A stretch of DNA of 64,000 bases. Origin: Nocardioides sp. GTDB lineage: Bacteria > Actinomycetota > Actinomycetes > Propionibacteriales > Nocardioidaceae. The stretch is from contig JACJWV010000010.1 in assembly GCA_020636915.1 (NCBI GenBank), forward strand, positions 62,001-126,000, read 5' to 3'. This document shows positions 9,178 through 17,939 of the stretch, piece by piece. A program made the translations under genes and the position numbers. Every line of letters starts with the position of its first letter. Positions within the stretch are counted from its first letter, which is position 1. The notes beneath the pieces are model-generated. The model saw only the letters and a list, made by a program, of their open reading frames with translations, was not told the origin of the DNA and did not search any database.

Positions 9178-10263
9178 ATGACCGGGAGCCCCGGCGGGCA
9201 CCCACGGGGTATGGCGACCCGGCACGCAGACCCTGGCACCAGCCCCGACGAGGGCGAGGTCGACTCCCCCACCCAGCTCACCGCACGCTCCTGGCGCTAC
9301 GTCCTGCGCAAGACCGTGCGAGAGTTCTCCGACGACGAGTGCACCGACCTCGCGGCCGCGCTCACCTACTACGCCGTGCTGGCGGTCTTCCCGGCCGCGA
9401 TCGCGCTCACCTCGCTCCTCGGCCTCGTGGGCGAGGGGACGAGCAGTGTGCGCACGGTGCTCGACATCGTCTCCCAGCTCGGCGGCGGCTCGGTCGTCGA
9501 CAGCGTCCGCGACCCGTTGCTCGAGGTCAGCCGGTCGCAGGGAGCCGGCGCGGCGTTCGTGATCGGGCTCCTCGGTGCGCTCTGGTCGGCGAGCGGCTAC
9601 GTCGGGGCGTTCGGCCGGGCGATGAACCGGGTCTACGAGGTCGGCGAGGGGCGCCCGGTCTGGAAGCTGCGGCCCGTCATGCTGCTCCTCACCCTGGTCC
9701 TGGTGGTGCTGACCGCCGCCGTCCTCCTGGCCCTGGTCGTCACCGGCCCGGTCACCGCCGCGATCGGAGACCAGATCGGCGTGGGTTCGTCCCTCCAGCT
9801 GGCGTGGAACATCGCCAAGTGGCCGGTGATGTTCCTGGTCGTCGTGCTCATCGTCGCGCTGCTCTACTACGCGACCCCCAACGTGCGGCAGCCCAAGTTC
9901 CGCTGGGTCAGCGTCGGCGCGCTCGTCGCGATCGTGACGTGGGGCGTGGTGTCGGCCGCGTTCGGCTTCTACGTCGCCAACTTCTCCTCCTACGACAAGA
10001 CCTACGGAGCGCTCGCCGGCGTCATCGCCTTCCTGCTGTGGCTCTGGCTGACCAACCTCGCCCTGCTCTTCGGCGCCGAGCTGGACGCCGAGCTCGAGCG
10101 CGGCCGCGAGCTGGAGTCCGGCATCCCGGCCGAGCGCGAGCTCCAGCTGCCGCCGCGCGACGACCGCAACATCGAGAAGTCGCGGGTCAAGGAGGAGGAG
10201 GACGAACGCCGTGGGCGCGCCATCCGCCTCCGCGCCCGCCCCCAGCCCCGCCGGAAGGACTGA
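9178..10263 (+). CDS. YihY/BrkB family membrane protein
   Basis: An integral membrane protein of the YihY/virulence factor BrkB family, formerly confused with RNase BN. Family hallmarks are ALTYYAVLAVFPAAIALTSLL near the N-terminus, a WSASGYVGAFGRAMNRVYEV segment, and a last helix pair with LLWLWLTNLALLFGAELDAELE. About six membrane segments are visible, then a charged cytoplasmic tail rich in Arg and Glu. Its molecular function is not established. The start could be the ATG at 9178 or that at 9211, which lies closer to the conserved part; neither has a strong ribosome binding site. Confidence 0.85.
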   Translation: MTGSPGGHPRGMATRHADPGTSPDEGEVDSPTQLTARSWRYVLRKTVREFSDDECTDLAAALTYYAVLAVFPAAIALTSLLGLVGEGTSSVRTVLDIVSQLGGGSVVDSVRDPLLEVSRSQGAGAAFVIGLLGALWSASGYVGAFGRAMNRVYEVGEGRPVWKLRPVMLLLTLVLVVLTAAVLLALVVTGPVTAAIGDQIGVGSSLQLAWNIAKWPVMFLVVVLIVALLYYATPNVRQPKFRWVSVGALVAIVTWGVVSAAFGFYVANFSSYDKTYGALAGVIAFLLWLWLTNLALLFGAELDAELERGRELESGIPAERELQLPPRDDRNIEKSRVKEEEDERRGRAIRLRARPQPRRKD

Positions 10264-10270
10264 CTGACCC

Positions 10271-11710
10271 ATGTCACTCACCTCGCTCTGGAACGACCGC
10301 CGACCCCACGTCGACCCGGTCCCGCCCGCCGTCGCCGGCGAGTGGGACGTCGTGGTGGTCGGTGGCGGCCTCACCGGCCTGACCACCGCCGGCCTGCTCG
10401 CGCGCGCCGGCAAGTCCGTCCTCGTCATCGAGGCCCGGCACGTCGGGGCCGGCACCACCGGCGGCAGCACCGCCAAGGTCAGCCTCCTGCAGGGCACCCA
10501 CTACTCGCGGATCGCGCGGCGCCACCCGGCCCCGGTGCTGCGCAGGTACGCCGACGCGAACGCCGAGGGGCTCGCGTGGATCGCCCGCTTCTGCACCGAG
10601 CACGGCGTGGACCACCAGCGCCGCCCGGCGTACACCTATGCCCACGGCGAGAAGGGCGCCCGGTCGGTCCGCTCCGAGCTCGACGCGCTCCACCGCGCGG
10701 GGGTGGAGGAGGCGACCTGGGTCGACGAGGTCCCGCTGCCCTTCGCCACCGCCGGGGCGGTCCGCCTCGACGATCAGCTCCAGCTCGACCCGGTGGAGCT
10801 GGTCGACGCGCTGGCCGCGGACGCCCGTGCGCACGGCGTGGTGATCGCCGAGGGGGCTCGCGTGGAGCGGGTGCACGGCCGCCGGCCGCACCGGGTCGTC
10901 ACGGAGGCCGGCGACGCGGACGCCGACACGGTCGTGATCGCCACCAACATGCCGATTCTCGACCGCGGCGGCTTCTTCGCCCGGGCCAAGCCGGCCCGTT
11001 CCTACAGCCTCGCGTTCCGGACCGCCGAGCCCGCCGTCGACGGGATGTTCCTCTCGGCGGACCAGCCGTCCCGGTCCCTGCGCGACGCGCCGGACGCCGA
11101 CGGACCGCTGCTCCTGGTGGGCGGCGAGGGCCACAAGGTCGGGGCGAGCACCTCCGAGCGCGAGCACCTCGACCGGATCCGCGCCTGGACCGCCGAGCAC
11201 TTCCCCGGCGCCTCGGAGACCCACGCCTGGTCCGCCCAGGACTACCTGCCCCACCACGCGCTCCCGTACGCCGGCCCCCTCCTCCCGGGCGCGGAGGGCA
11301 TCTTGGTCGCGGGCGGCTACTCCAAGTGGGGCCTGACCAACGGCGTCGCCGCCGCGCTCGCCCTCTCGGGGCGGATCCTCGGCGGCCACCTTCCGTGGGC
11401 GTCGGCGTACGAGCCGTGGAGCACGCGCGAGCTCAGCGGGCTGCCCGACGGGCTCCGGATCAACGCCGGCGTCGCGGTCGAGATGACGACGGGGTGGTTC
11501 CACAAGCTGACGGGCGCGATCGGGGGCGGCGAGGAGCGGCCGGTCTGCACCCACCTCGGCGGCGTGCTGCGCTGGAACGACGCCGAGGAGAGCTGGGACT
11601 GCCCACTGCACGGGTCCCGGTTCGCCCCCGACGGCAGCGTCCTGGAGGGGCCGGCCACCTGTCCACTCCAGCTGCGCCCCGCGGAACAGGACCAGCCCGC
11701 CGGGCGCTGA
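10271..11710 (+). CDS. FAD-dependent oxidoreductase fused to a C-terminal Rieske 2Fe-2S domain
   Basis: Residues ~20-390 are a DAO-type flavoprotein. The dinucleotide motif VVVVGGGLTGLTTAGLLAR is followed by EARHVGAGTTGGSTAK and, near the end, ILVAGGYSKWGLTNG. Residues ~395-470 are a Rieske domain with ligands Cys426-x-His428 (VCTHLGG) and Cys444-x2-His447 (DCPLHGSRF). Electrons probably pass between flavin and the 2Fe-2S cluster in the cytoplasm; there is no signal peptide. The substrate is unknown. The start is 7 bases after the BrkB stop, and an F420/PPOX protein follows 6 bases on, giving a likely three-gene unit. Confidence 0.9.
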   Translation: MSLTSLWNDRRPHVDPVPPAVAGEWDVVVVGGGLTGLTTAGLLARAGKSVLVIEARHVGAGTTGGSTAKVSLLQGTHYSRIARRHPAPVLRRYADANAEGLAWIARFCTEHGVDHQRRPAYTYAHGEKGARSVRSELDALHRAGVEEATWVDEVPLPFATAGAVRLDDQLQLDPVELVDALAADARAHGVVIAEGARVERVHGRRPHRVVTEAGDADADTVVIATNMPILDRGGFFARAKPARSYSLAFRTAEPAVDGMFLSADQPSRSLRDAPDADGPLLLVGGEGHKVGASTSEREHLDRIRAWTAEHFPGASETHAWSAQDYLPHHALPYAGPLLPGAEGILVAGGYSKWGLTNGVAAALALSGRILGGHLPWASAYEPWSTRELSGLPDGLRINAGVAVEMTTGWFHKLTGAIGGGEERPVCTHLGGVLRWNDAEESWDCPLHGSRFAPDGSVLEGPATCPLQLRPAEQDQPAGR

Positions 11711-11716
11711 GGGGGC

Positions 11717-12136
11717 ATGGACCTCGACCAGGCGCTCGGCGCCGTCCGCGACAACCACCAGGCCGTGCTCACGACCATCCGCAGCGACGGGCGCCCGCAG
11801 CTCTCCAACGTGCTGCAGGCCCTCGGCGACGACGGCGTCGTCCGGGTCTCGACGACGGCCGACCGCGCCAAGTACGCCAACCTCAGGCGCACGCCGTGGG
11901 CCGCGCTGCACGTCGACGGCGGGAGCTTCTGGAGCTATGCCGTGGTCGAGGGCGACGTGACGCTCTCCGCGGTCGCGGCCGACCCGCACGACGCGACGGT
12001 CGACGAGCTCGTGGAGCTCTACCGGGCGTTCTCGGGCGAGCACGACGACTGGGAGGACTACCGGGCCGCGATGGTGCGCGACCGGCGGGTCGTCGTACGG
12101 CTGACGCCGACCCGGGCGTACGGCGCGCTGCGCTGA
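11717..12136 (+). CDS. PPOX-class (probable F420-dependent) oxidoreductase
   Basis: A 139-residue split-barrel flavin/F420-binding protein of the pyridoxamine-5'-phosphate-oxidase fold. VLTTIRSDGRPQLSNV and VSTTADRAKYANLRRTPWAALHV are typical of the actinobacterial F420-dependent PPOX group. Such enzymes use F420H2 or FMN to reduce small molecules. It is directly downstream of the FAD-Rieske gene (6 bases), so the two may act on related redox substrates. That pairing is inference. Confidence 0.8.
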   Translation: MDLDQALGAVRDNHQAVLTTIRSDGRPQLSNVLQALGDDGVVRVSTTADRAKYANLRRTPWAALHVDGGSFWSYAVVEGDVTLSAVAADPHDATVDELVELYRAFSGEHDDWEDYRAAMVRDRRVVVRLTPTRAYGALR

Positions 12137-12184
12137 GCCACCGGCGCCGCGTAACCAGCGGCGCGCACGGCTCGTTCGACCTGT

Positions 12185-13036
12185 ATGCGTGCCGCCACCG
12201 TCGTCGCCAGTGCCGCCCTCGCCGCCGCCGTCTCGCTCGTCGGCCCGGGAGCCGACGCCGGCGGGCGTTGGGCGCCGGCAGCCACCGCCACGATCCACCC
12301 CGGCACGATGATGTACACCGAGGGCTCGCAGTGCACGGCCAACTTCGTCTACACCGACTCGGCGAACCGCGTGTACGTCGGCTATGCCGCGCACTGCGCC
12401 GGCACCGGTTCCTCGACCGACACCGACGGCTGCAGCACGAAGTCGCTGCCGCTGGGGACCAAGGTGACCTTCCGCGAGGGGGGCAACCCGGCGGACGAGG
12501 GCACGAAGGTGGGCTCGGGGCGACTCGTCTACTCCTCCTGGCTCACGATGCAGCGGCTGCACACCCGCGGCGCGAACACGTGCGCCTACAACGACCTCGC
12601 GCTCGTGCGTGTCGCCGCGCGCGACGTCTCGCAGGTGAACCCGTCGGTCCCGTTCTGGGGCGGCCCGACCGGCATCGACACCGACGGCACCGCCGCCGGC
12701 GACCAGGTCTTCACCTACGGCAACTCCAGCCTGCGGGGTGGCGCGGAGCCGCTGGCACCGCACACCGGGGTCAGCCTCGGCGACCAGGCTGCCGACGGCG
12801 GCTGGTCGCACCCGCTCTACACCGTCACCCCGGGCATCCCCGGGGACTCCGGGTCGGGCTTCCTGAGTGCGGACGGCAAGGCCATCGGGGTGCTGTCCAC
12901 CCTCGGCCTGGCCCCGTTGCCGGCGTCGAACAACATCGGCGACCTCGCCCACGAGCTGGCCTGGGCGCGGCAGCACTCGGGCCTGAAGGGGCTGCGGCTG
13001 GTGCCCGGCACCGAGCCGTTCTCCGGCCTGGGCTGA
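12185..13036 (+). CDS. Secreted trypsin-like (S1 family) serine protease
   Basis: The 283-residue precursor starts with a Sec signal peptide (short Arg, then AATVVASAALAAAVSLV, cleavage near ADAGG). The chymotrypsin-type triad is readable: His in VGYAAHCAG, Asp in YNDLALVRV and Ser in PGIPGDSGSGFLS. Several Cys suggest disulfides. The catalytic Ser neighbourhood fits secreted actinobacterial S1 peptidases. It probably acts outside the cell on proteins; specificity is not readable. It stands alone, 48 bases after the PPOX gene. Confidence 0.85.
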   Translation: MRAATVVASAALAAAVSLVGPGADAGGRWAPAATATIHPGTMMYTEGSQCTANFVYTDSANRVYVGYAAHCAGTGSSTDTDGCSTKSLPLGTKVTFREGGNPADEGTKVGSGRLVYSSWLTMQRLHTRGANTCAYNDLALVRVAARDVSQVNPSVPFWGGPTGIDTDGTAAGDQVFTYGNSSLRGGAEPLAPHTGVSLGDQAADGGWSHPLYTVTPGIPGDSGSGFLSADGKAIGVLSTLGLAPLPASNNIGDLAHELAWARQHSGLKGLRLVPGTEPFSGLG

Positions 13037-13206
13037 GCGCCCGGACACCCGCTCCCGAGCCGGTTGGGGGAGTTTCCTCAAGGCGTCCGCAAGGTTGCTC
13101 CACGGTGCGTACAAGGTTCGCCCACGCCTCTACTTGAGGTGGATTCCGTGTGGAACGGTTCTCATATCCGCGGAACGTCCGCTGAAACCGAACGCAGGAG
13201 CCACCC

Positions 13207-14547
13207 ATGCGAGCCCGTCTCGTCTCCGCCGTCGCCGCCGTCGCCACCGCGACGCTGGTGCCCGTGCTCGGCCTCGTCGGCGCCCAGGCCGCGTACGCCG
13301 GTGGCGGCAACAGCGGGCACCTCGAGGTCTCCGAGGTCGGCGGGCCTGCCGACTCGAGCAACGACCCGCACGTGGGCTGCAGCTTCGACCTCCAGTGGTA
13401 CGGCTACCAGCGCTCCGACGCCACGGTGAGGTTCGAGAGCCAGGCACCCACCGCCGGCGCCGTCATCACCAAGACCCAGGGCCCGGACAAGGTCTCCCTC
13501 GGCTCCGCGGCCTCCGGCAGCGTCATGAACGCGGCCCGCACCTACACGCTTAAGTTCACCGGCGCCGACCCGCAGGCCAACCAGGGCTACCACGTCAAGG
13601 TCAGCACCGACGCGGCCGGCGCGAAGGGTGCCAGCGGCAAGTACAAGGTCTTCTGGGTCGAGTGCGACCGGGCCGACGCGCCGACACCGACCGACCCGAC
13701 CGAGCCGGGCGACAACGGGGACGACCACGGCGATGACCACGGCGACAACGGCGGCGGCGACAACGGCGGCGGCGACAACGGCGGCGGCGACAACGGCGGC
13801 GGCGACAACGGCGGCGGCGACAACGGCGGCGGCGACAACGGCGGCGGCGACAACGGCGGCGGCGACAACGACCCGGGTACGCCGTCCAGCTGGGACTGGA
13901 CCTACGACGACCCGACCTGTGCGGGGGTGAGCGTGGACTACCCCGCGAACATCCCGGACGGTCAGGCCAACGACGTCAACATCCGGGTCCAGACCCCGGC
14001 CGGCACGAAGACCCTGAACTTCCACAACAACCAGGGCACCTGGAGCGGCACCCACGCCTTCGACCTGGCCGACCACGCCCAGTGGGACCCCGCCACCGCG
14101 TCGTACCACATCACCTGGGTCCAGGTCGGTGGCACCAACTACCACTGGCAGGGCGACCTGGCCTGCGTGACCGACGGTGACCCGTCCACCGCGGACACCC
14201 CGCTGGTCGAGACCGAGGTCGAGGGGTTCCGCACCGGCACCACCACCATCAACCGGGGCTCGGCGCCGGGCAGCGACTCCGTCGTGGTCGACGGCAACGA
14301 CGACCAGGACCTCCAGCTCCAGGTCTGGACCCCCGACGCCTCCCGCACCGCTGCCGGTGCTGCGGGTGCTGCGGGTGCGGGGCACTGGTCCACGGTCCGG
14401 ACCGTGTCCACCACCGCGGACGGCTCGGCGCGGGTGACCTTCCCCAAGCTGACCAAGAAGGGCACCTTCAAGTACCGCCTGGCCGTGGCCGGCACCGACA
14501 CCACCACCGGTGACACCACCGGCACGCTCACCGTCCGGGTCCGCTGA
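13207..14547 (+). CDS. Secreted protein with Asp-Asn-Gly repeat linker, function unknown
   Basis: A 446-residue exported protein of unknown function. A signal peptide (VSAVAAVATATLVPVLGLVG, cleavage near AAYA-GG) precedes a beta-rich N-terminal domain (~30-155) and an acidic Asp/His/Gly stretch. Then come eight perfect DNGGG repeats (bases 13744-13863), a second beta domain with Cys, and a C-terminal Thr-rich region ending in FKYRLAVAGTDTTTGDTTGT. It has no sortase motif or membrane anchor. AGGAG lies 9 bases before the ATG. The repeat looks like a flexible linker between two extracellular domains. A strong hairpin ends the transcript. Confidence 0.75.
   Translation: MRARLVSAVAAVATATLVPVLGLVGAQAAYAGGGNSGHLEVSEVGGPADSSNDPHVGCSFDLQWYGYQRSDATVRFESQAPTAGAVITKTQGPDKVSLGSAASGSVMNAARTYTLKFTGADPQANQGYHVKVSTDAAGAKGASGKYKVFWVECDRADAPTPTDPTEPGDNGDDHGDDHGDNGGGDNGGGDNGGGDNGGGDNGGGDNGGGDNGGGDNGGGDNDPGTPSSWDWTYDDPTCAGVSVDYPANIPDGQANDVNIRVQTPAGTKTLNFHNNQGTWSGTHAFDLADHAQWDPATASYHITWVQVGGTNYHWQGDLACVTDGDPSTADTPLVETEVEGFRTGTTTINRGSAPGSDSVVVDGNDDQDLQLQVWTPDASRTAAGAAGAAGAGHWSTVRTVSTTADGSARVTFPKLTKKGTFKYRLAVAGTDTTTGDTTGTLTVRVR
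13744..13863 (+). repeat. Eight perfect 15-base tandem repeats inside the coding region
   Basis: The unit GACAACGGCGGCGGC (Asp-Asn-Gly-Gly-Gly) occurs eight times without a base change. Identity at the DNA level points to recent slippage expansion, so copy number may differ between strains. Confidence 0.9.
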
Positions 14548-14580
14548 CCCACGACCCAGACGACCGAGCACCACGAACGG

Positions 14581-14617
14581 CTGCGGCCGGCGCCACGGGG
14601 GGAGGCGCCGGCCGCAG
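14581..14617 (+). terminator. Strong terminator hairpin after the secreted repeat protein
   Basis: CTGCGGCCGGCGCC and GGCGCCGGCCGCAG form a perfect 14-base stem with a 9-base loop, 33 bases after the stop codon. Confidence 0.8.
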
Positions 14618-14628
14618 CACCACGTCAG

Positions 14629-14855
14629 GACGTCAGACGAGCCGGTCGCCCCGACCGCCACCTCGTATGACCTCCCCCGGGACGTCAGACGAGCCGGTCG
14701 CCCCGACCGCCACCTCGTATGACCTCCCCCGGGCGCCCGCTGCAGCGTCAGACGAGCCGGTCGCCCCGACCGCCACCTCGTATGACCTCCCCCAGGACGT
14801 CGGAGGAGCTGGTCGCCTGACCTCCCCGTGCCCGCGGGACGTCAGACGAGCTGGT
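14629..14855. repeat. 52-base tandem repeat array between convergent genes
   Basis: Units begin GACGTCAGACGAGCCGGTCG and end CGTATGACCTCCCCCGG. Two adjacent near-identical copies (14629 and 14681) are 52 bases apart. A third begins at about 14744 after an 11-base insertion. A fourth (14796) has lost its middle, and a fifth stub begins at 14838. Each full unit contains the small hairpin GGTCG-CCC-CGACC. The array ends right at the stop codon of the minus-strand acylase gene. I see no gene in 14548-14857. The role is unknown; it may be a degenerating terminator array. Confidence 0.85.
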
Positions 14856-14857
14856 GA

Positions 14858-17263
14858 TCAGCCGGTGACGGTGAACCTGCGGACCAGGTCGTGGGCGATC
14901 TGCGCGTCTGTCCAGGCGAACCGGACCCACCGCTCCTGCGAGAACATCCGCGTCTGGTCGGACGACCACGGCGACCGCGGGTTCTCGGACTGGCTGTAGG
15001 TGAGGATCGTCCGGGCGTCGACCCGGCCCTCGGGCAGGAACGAGACGGCCTGGATGTGGGAGGACCCGTAGGTGATCGGCCGGTAGTGGTCCTTGTTGTC
15101 CCGTGCCCAGCGTGAGGCCAGCGCGTTGGCGTTCCCGGCCGCGTCACCGGTGCCGCCGCCCAGCGGGATCGGCGGTGCGCCGCGGTCGCCGGCGACCTGC
15201 AGCGAGCCCCACGGCGCGTCGAAGGCGATCCCGCGGTCGCGCAGCGAGGCGATCGCGTCCGCCATCGCCGAGATCACCTGCGGGTTCGCGGTGTTGAGGT
15301 CACGCGGGGTGTTGAGCGGGTCGCTCGGGTCGAACGGCGTCAGCCACACCGGGTCGACCGCGTCGACCGGGAGCGTCGGCAACCGGTCGACGAACTCCTC
15401 GAAGATCACGGTGCCGACGGAGTCGGCGTCCGACCGGCCGTCCCAGTGGTGGAGCACCTGGCAGGCCTCGACCTCCCCCGTCGCCTGGCAGACCTGGTCG
15501 AGCGCACCTCCCTCCCGCATCACCTCGGCGGCCATCACGCGGTTCTCGTGCTCATGACCGCGCAGGCTGCGCGGCGACTCCTGGCGACCCGACGCGAGGC
15601 GGTCCATCACGTAGTGGGAGACCATCCTGGTGCGCATGGTGCGGACGCAGCGCTCGCAGCCGATGATCCCCGCGTAGCCCTCGAGGGGCTGCTCCGGGTT
15701 CGGCAACCAGTAGGAGTCGTTGGCGTTCATGACCCAGTCGCGCCGCACCTCCATCGGCAGGTTCGCCGGCCCGAAGATACCGGGACGCTCGGCGTCGGCG
15801 TCGGTGCGCCAGGCACACGTCGAGCCCGCGAACGTGCCGTTGAGTCCCGGCAGCCCGGCCACCTGCTGGAGGACGGCGCCCGTGGGTGTCAGGCACTGCT
15901 GCACGAGGTCGTCCGGCACGTTCGGCACGACCGAGTGGTCGGCGTAAAGGACGTCGCCACGCCGGTCGGCGGCGGTGGTGTTGACCCAAGGCATGCCGCC
16001 GGCGCGGTCCTGACGGCGGAGCAGGTCGCGGACGCTCGTCGCCTTGCCCATGTCGAGGAACGTGTCGATGGTGCGCAGGTGCTCCGCGTTCGCGTCGCGG
16101 ATCGCCCACAGGCTCGCGGGGCCCCAGGGCATCAGGGTGGCGGGCGAGTCGACGACGTACCCCTCCGGCGTGCGGTAGAGGTCCTCGGTCGCGGTCCCCA
16201 GGGAGCCGTCGGCCCGCTTGACCCGCACCTCCACGGTGTCGTGCACGAGCTCCTGCGGGCCGGCGTCGGTGAGGTAGGTCGTGCCGGGGCCGGGCGTCGG
16301 GTACTCGTACGGCGTGAAGCGGTACGCCGTGGAGACGGTGTGGCTCCAGGCGACGTCCTTGTTCCAGCCGATGTTGACCGCCGGCGAGCCGATCAGCGAG
16401 GCGCCGGCGACGTCGTACTGCCCCGGGATCGTCAGGTGCTGCTGGGTGAAGTGGTAGCGCCCGCGCCACGGGAAGTGCGGGTTGCCGAGCAGCATGCCCT
16501 TGCCGGTCGTCGACGCGGCCCCACCGACAGCGGTGGCGTTGGAACCGAACGGCGACTCCGGGTCGCGGCCGAGCGCCTTCAGCAGCCGGTCGCGGTCGAC
16601 CTGCGAGGCCCTCACCGGCAGCTCCGGGAGGCCCGGGTCGTCCGGGCTGGGTGGCGCGGCGTCGACGATCTCCTTGACGAAGACGCCGGTCGAGGCGAGC
16701 AGGTTGGCGAGGTACACGCCGTACCAGAGGTCGATCGGCCGCACGTCGGGCTTCAGGTAGCCCGCACCCCGGCACGCCGGGTCGGTGACGGTGTTGCTGC
16801 GCAACCACTCGTTGGCGCCGGCGACGTACCCGCGCACCATCGCGCGGGCCTGGGCGCCGGGGCCGCGGACCGGGTCGCGCAGGAGCTTCTCCACGACGTG
16901 CCGCTGGTGGAGGTCGGTGACGAGCGCGTCGACCTGCAGGTTGGACGCCTCGAGGGTGACCTGGTCGTTGTAGCGCGCGTCGGGGCCGAACCACCGGGAC
17001 CGCTGGCCACGCGCGGTCACCAGGGTGTCGGCCAGGGTGCAGACGGCGTCCTCCGCGGCGGCGTACCCGCTCCCGAAGCCGAGCGACCCGAAGTCGTCGG
17101 CGGTGACGTGCGGGATGCCGTGCTTCGTGATCGCGATGGTGGCCTGGTAGCGGTCGCGGTGGTCGCGGTGCGGTGCGGCCTCGGCGCCGCCGGACGGGAC
17201 GGCGACCGCCGTCAGCGGGACGAGGGCGCTGGCCGCGAGCGCGGCGGTGAGGCGTCGGAGCAT
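14858..17263 (-). CDS. Secreted penicillin acylase family protein
   Basis: An 801-residue N-terminal-nucleophile amidase of the penicillin acylase/AHL-acylase family. It has an export signal (LTAALAASALVPLTAVAV, cleavage near GAEA). The alpha-chain part contains GFGSGYAAAEDAVCTLADT, and the predicted nucleophile is Ser241 in SPFGSNATAVGG. LGNPHFPWRGRYHF follows, as in the PvdQ/QuiP/aculeacin acylase branch. It should mature by self-cleavage outside the membrane and hydrolyse acyl amides such as N-acyl-homoserine lactones or lipopeptides. This is a second family member besides the cytoplasmic one at 658-2544. Confidence 0.9.
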   Translation of the reverse strand: MLRRLTAALAASALVPLTAVAVPSGGAEAAPHRDHRDRYQATIAITKHGIPHVTADDFGSLGFGSGYAAAEDAVCTLADTLVTARGQRSRWFGPDARYNDQVTLEASNLQVDALVTDLHQRHVVEKLLRDPVRGPGAQARAMVRGYVAGANEWLRSNTVTDPACRGAGYLKPDVRPIDLWYGVYLANLLASTGVFVKEIVDAAPPSPDDPGLPELPVRASQVDRDRLLKALGRDPESPFGSNATAVGGAASTTGKGMLLGNPHFPWRGRYHFTQQHLTIPGQYDVAGASLIGSPAVNIGWNKDVAWSHTVSTAYRFTPYEYPTPGPGTTYLTDAGPQELVHDTVEVRVKRADGSLGTATEDLYRTPEGYVVDSPATLMPWGPASLWAIRDANAEHLRTIDTFLDMGKATSVRDLLRRQDRAGGMPWVNTTAADRRGDVLYADHSVVPNVPDDLVQQCLTPTGAVLQQVAGLPGLNGTFAGSTCAWRTDADAERPGIFGPANLPMEVRRDWVMNANDSYWLPNPEQPLEGYAGIIGCERCVRTMRTRMVSHYVMDRLASGRQESPRSLRGHEHENRVMAAEVMREGGALDQVCQATGEVEACQVLHHWDGRSDADSVGTVIFEEFVDRLPTLPVDAVDPVWLTPFDPSDPLNTPRDLNTANPQVISAMADAIASLRDRGIAFDAPWGSLQVAGDRGAPPIPLGGGTGDAAGNANALASRWARDNKDHYRPITYGSSHIQAVSFLPEGRVDARTILTYSQSENPRSPWSSDQTRMFSQERWVRFAWTDAQIAHDLVRRFTVTG

Positions 17264-17323
17264 GCCCGCATCAACGGGCGAGGCTCCCGGTTGGTTACCG
17301 GCCGGTCGGTGCCGGGCGGGCGG

Positions 17324-17647
17324 TCAGAGGTAGAGACCGGTGGCCTGGTCCCCGACGCGGTCGGCGGCGACGGCGTGGATGTCGCGCTCGCGCATCACGA
17401 CGTAGAGCTCGCCGGCGACCTCGACCTCGGCCTTGTCCTCGGGCTCGAAGAGCACCTTGTCGCCGACCTCGACCGAGCGGGCGTGGGGGCCGATCGCGAC
17501 CACGCGCGACCAGGCCAGCCGACGGGCGCCCAGCGCGGCGGTCGCCGGGATCACGATGCCGCCCGAGGAGCGGCGCTCGCCGGACTCCCGGTCGACCTCG
17601 ACCAGGATCCGGTCGTGCAGCATCTTGATCGGGGTCTTGTCACCCAC
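17324..17647 (-). CDS. GroES-like (Cpn10) small protein
   Basis: A 107-residue protein with a chaperonin-10 fold: MLHDRILVEVD, SSGGIVIPATA in the mobile-loop place, VVAIGPHARSVEVGDKVLFEP and the terminal YVVMRERDIHAV. It is separate from the usual groESL locus; no GroEL gene adjoins it. Such extra Cpn10 paralogues are widespread in actinobacteria and their partner is not settled. It starts one base after the stop of the DUF3618 gene, so the two are co-transcribed. Confidence 0.8.
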   Translation of the reverse strand: MGDKTPIKMLHDRILVEVDRESGERRSSGGIVIPATAALGARRLAWSRVVAIGPHARSVEVGDKVLFEPEDKAEVEVAGELYVVMRERDIHAVAADRVGDQATGLYL

Positions 17648-17648
17648 G

Positions 17649-17903
17649 TCAGCGGACGACCCTCCGCACGACGACGAAGAAGCCCACCACCGCCACGACG
17701 ACGCCCGCGGCCTTGAGGATGTTGTCGGTCCGGGGCTGCCCGGTCTGCGGGTCCACGAAGTGCGCCTTGATGCTGCCGATCTCGCGCCCCACGATCGTCT
17801 TGGGGTTCGCGCGGTAGATGAGCTGGTCGATCGTGGTCGCCAGCCGCTCGCGGGTCTCCTCGATCTCCTGCTCCAGAGCGGACAGCTCCTGGTCCTGGCC
17901 CAC
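17649..17903 (-). CDS. DUF3618 membrane protein
   Basis: An 84-residue DUF3618 protein. The N-terminal amphipathic region LEQEIEETRERLATTIDQL is the family signature. It is followed by ANPKTIVGREIGSIKAHFVD and one C-terminal membrane helix (AAGVVVAVVGFFVVVRRV). Members are small actinobacterial membrane proteins, often near phage-holin-like or chaperone genes, with no known activity. First gene of a two-gene unit with the GroES-like protein. Confidence 0.8.
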   Translation of the reverse strand: MGQDQELSALEQEIEETRERLATTIDQLIYRANPKTIVGREIGSIKAHFVDPQTGQPRTDNILKAAGVVVAVVGFFVVVRRVVR

Positions 17904-17939
17904 GGTTGCTCCTCGCGTGTTCGACGTCGGTTGAGGCTA

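Noticed and set aside
10274..13137. Very long open frames opposite to and overlapping the FAD-Rieske, PPOX and protease genes (over 900 codons)
   Set aside because: Their translations are Arg/Gly/Pro/Ala-rich without any domain, and they lie across clear genes; they are shadows caused by high third-position GC.
14629..14855. Possible CRISPR array
   Set aside because: The repeats are directly adjacent with no unique spacers, and no cas gene is present.
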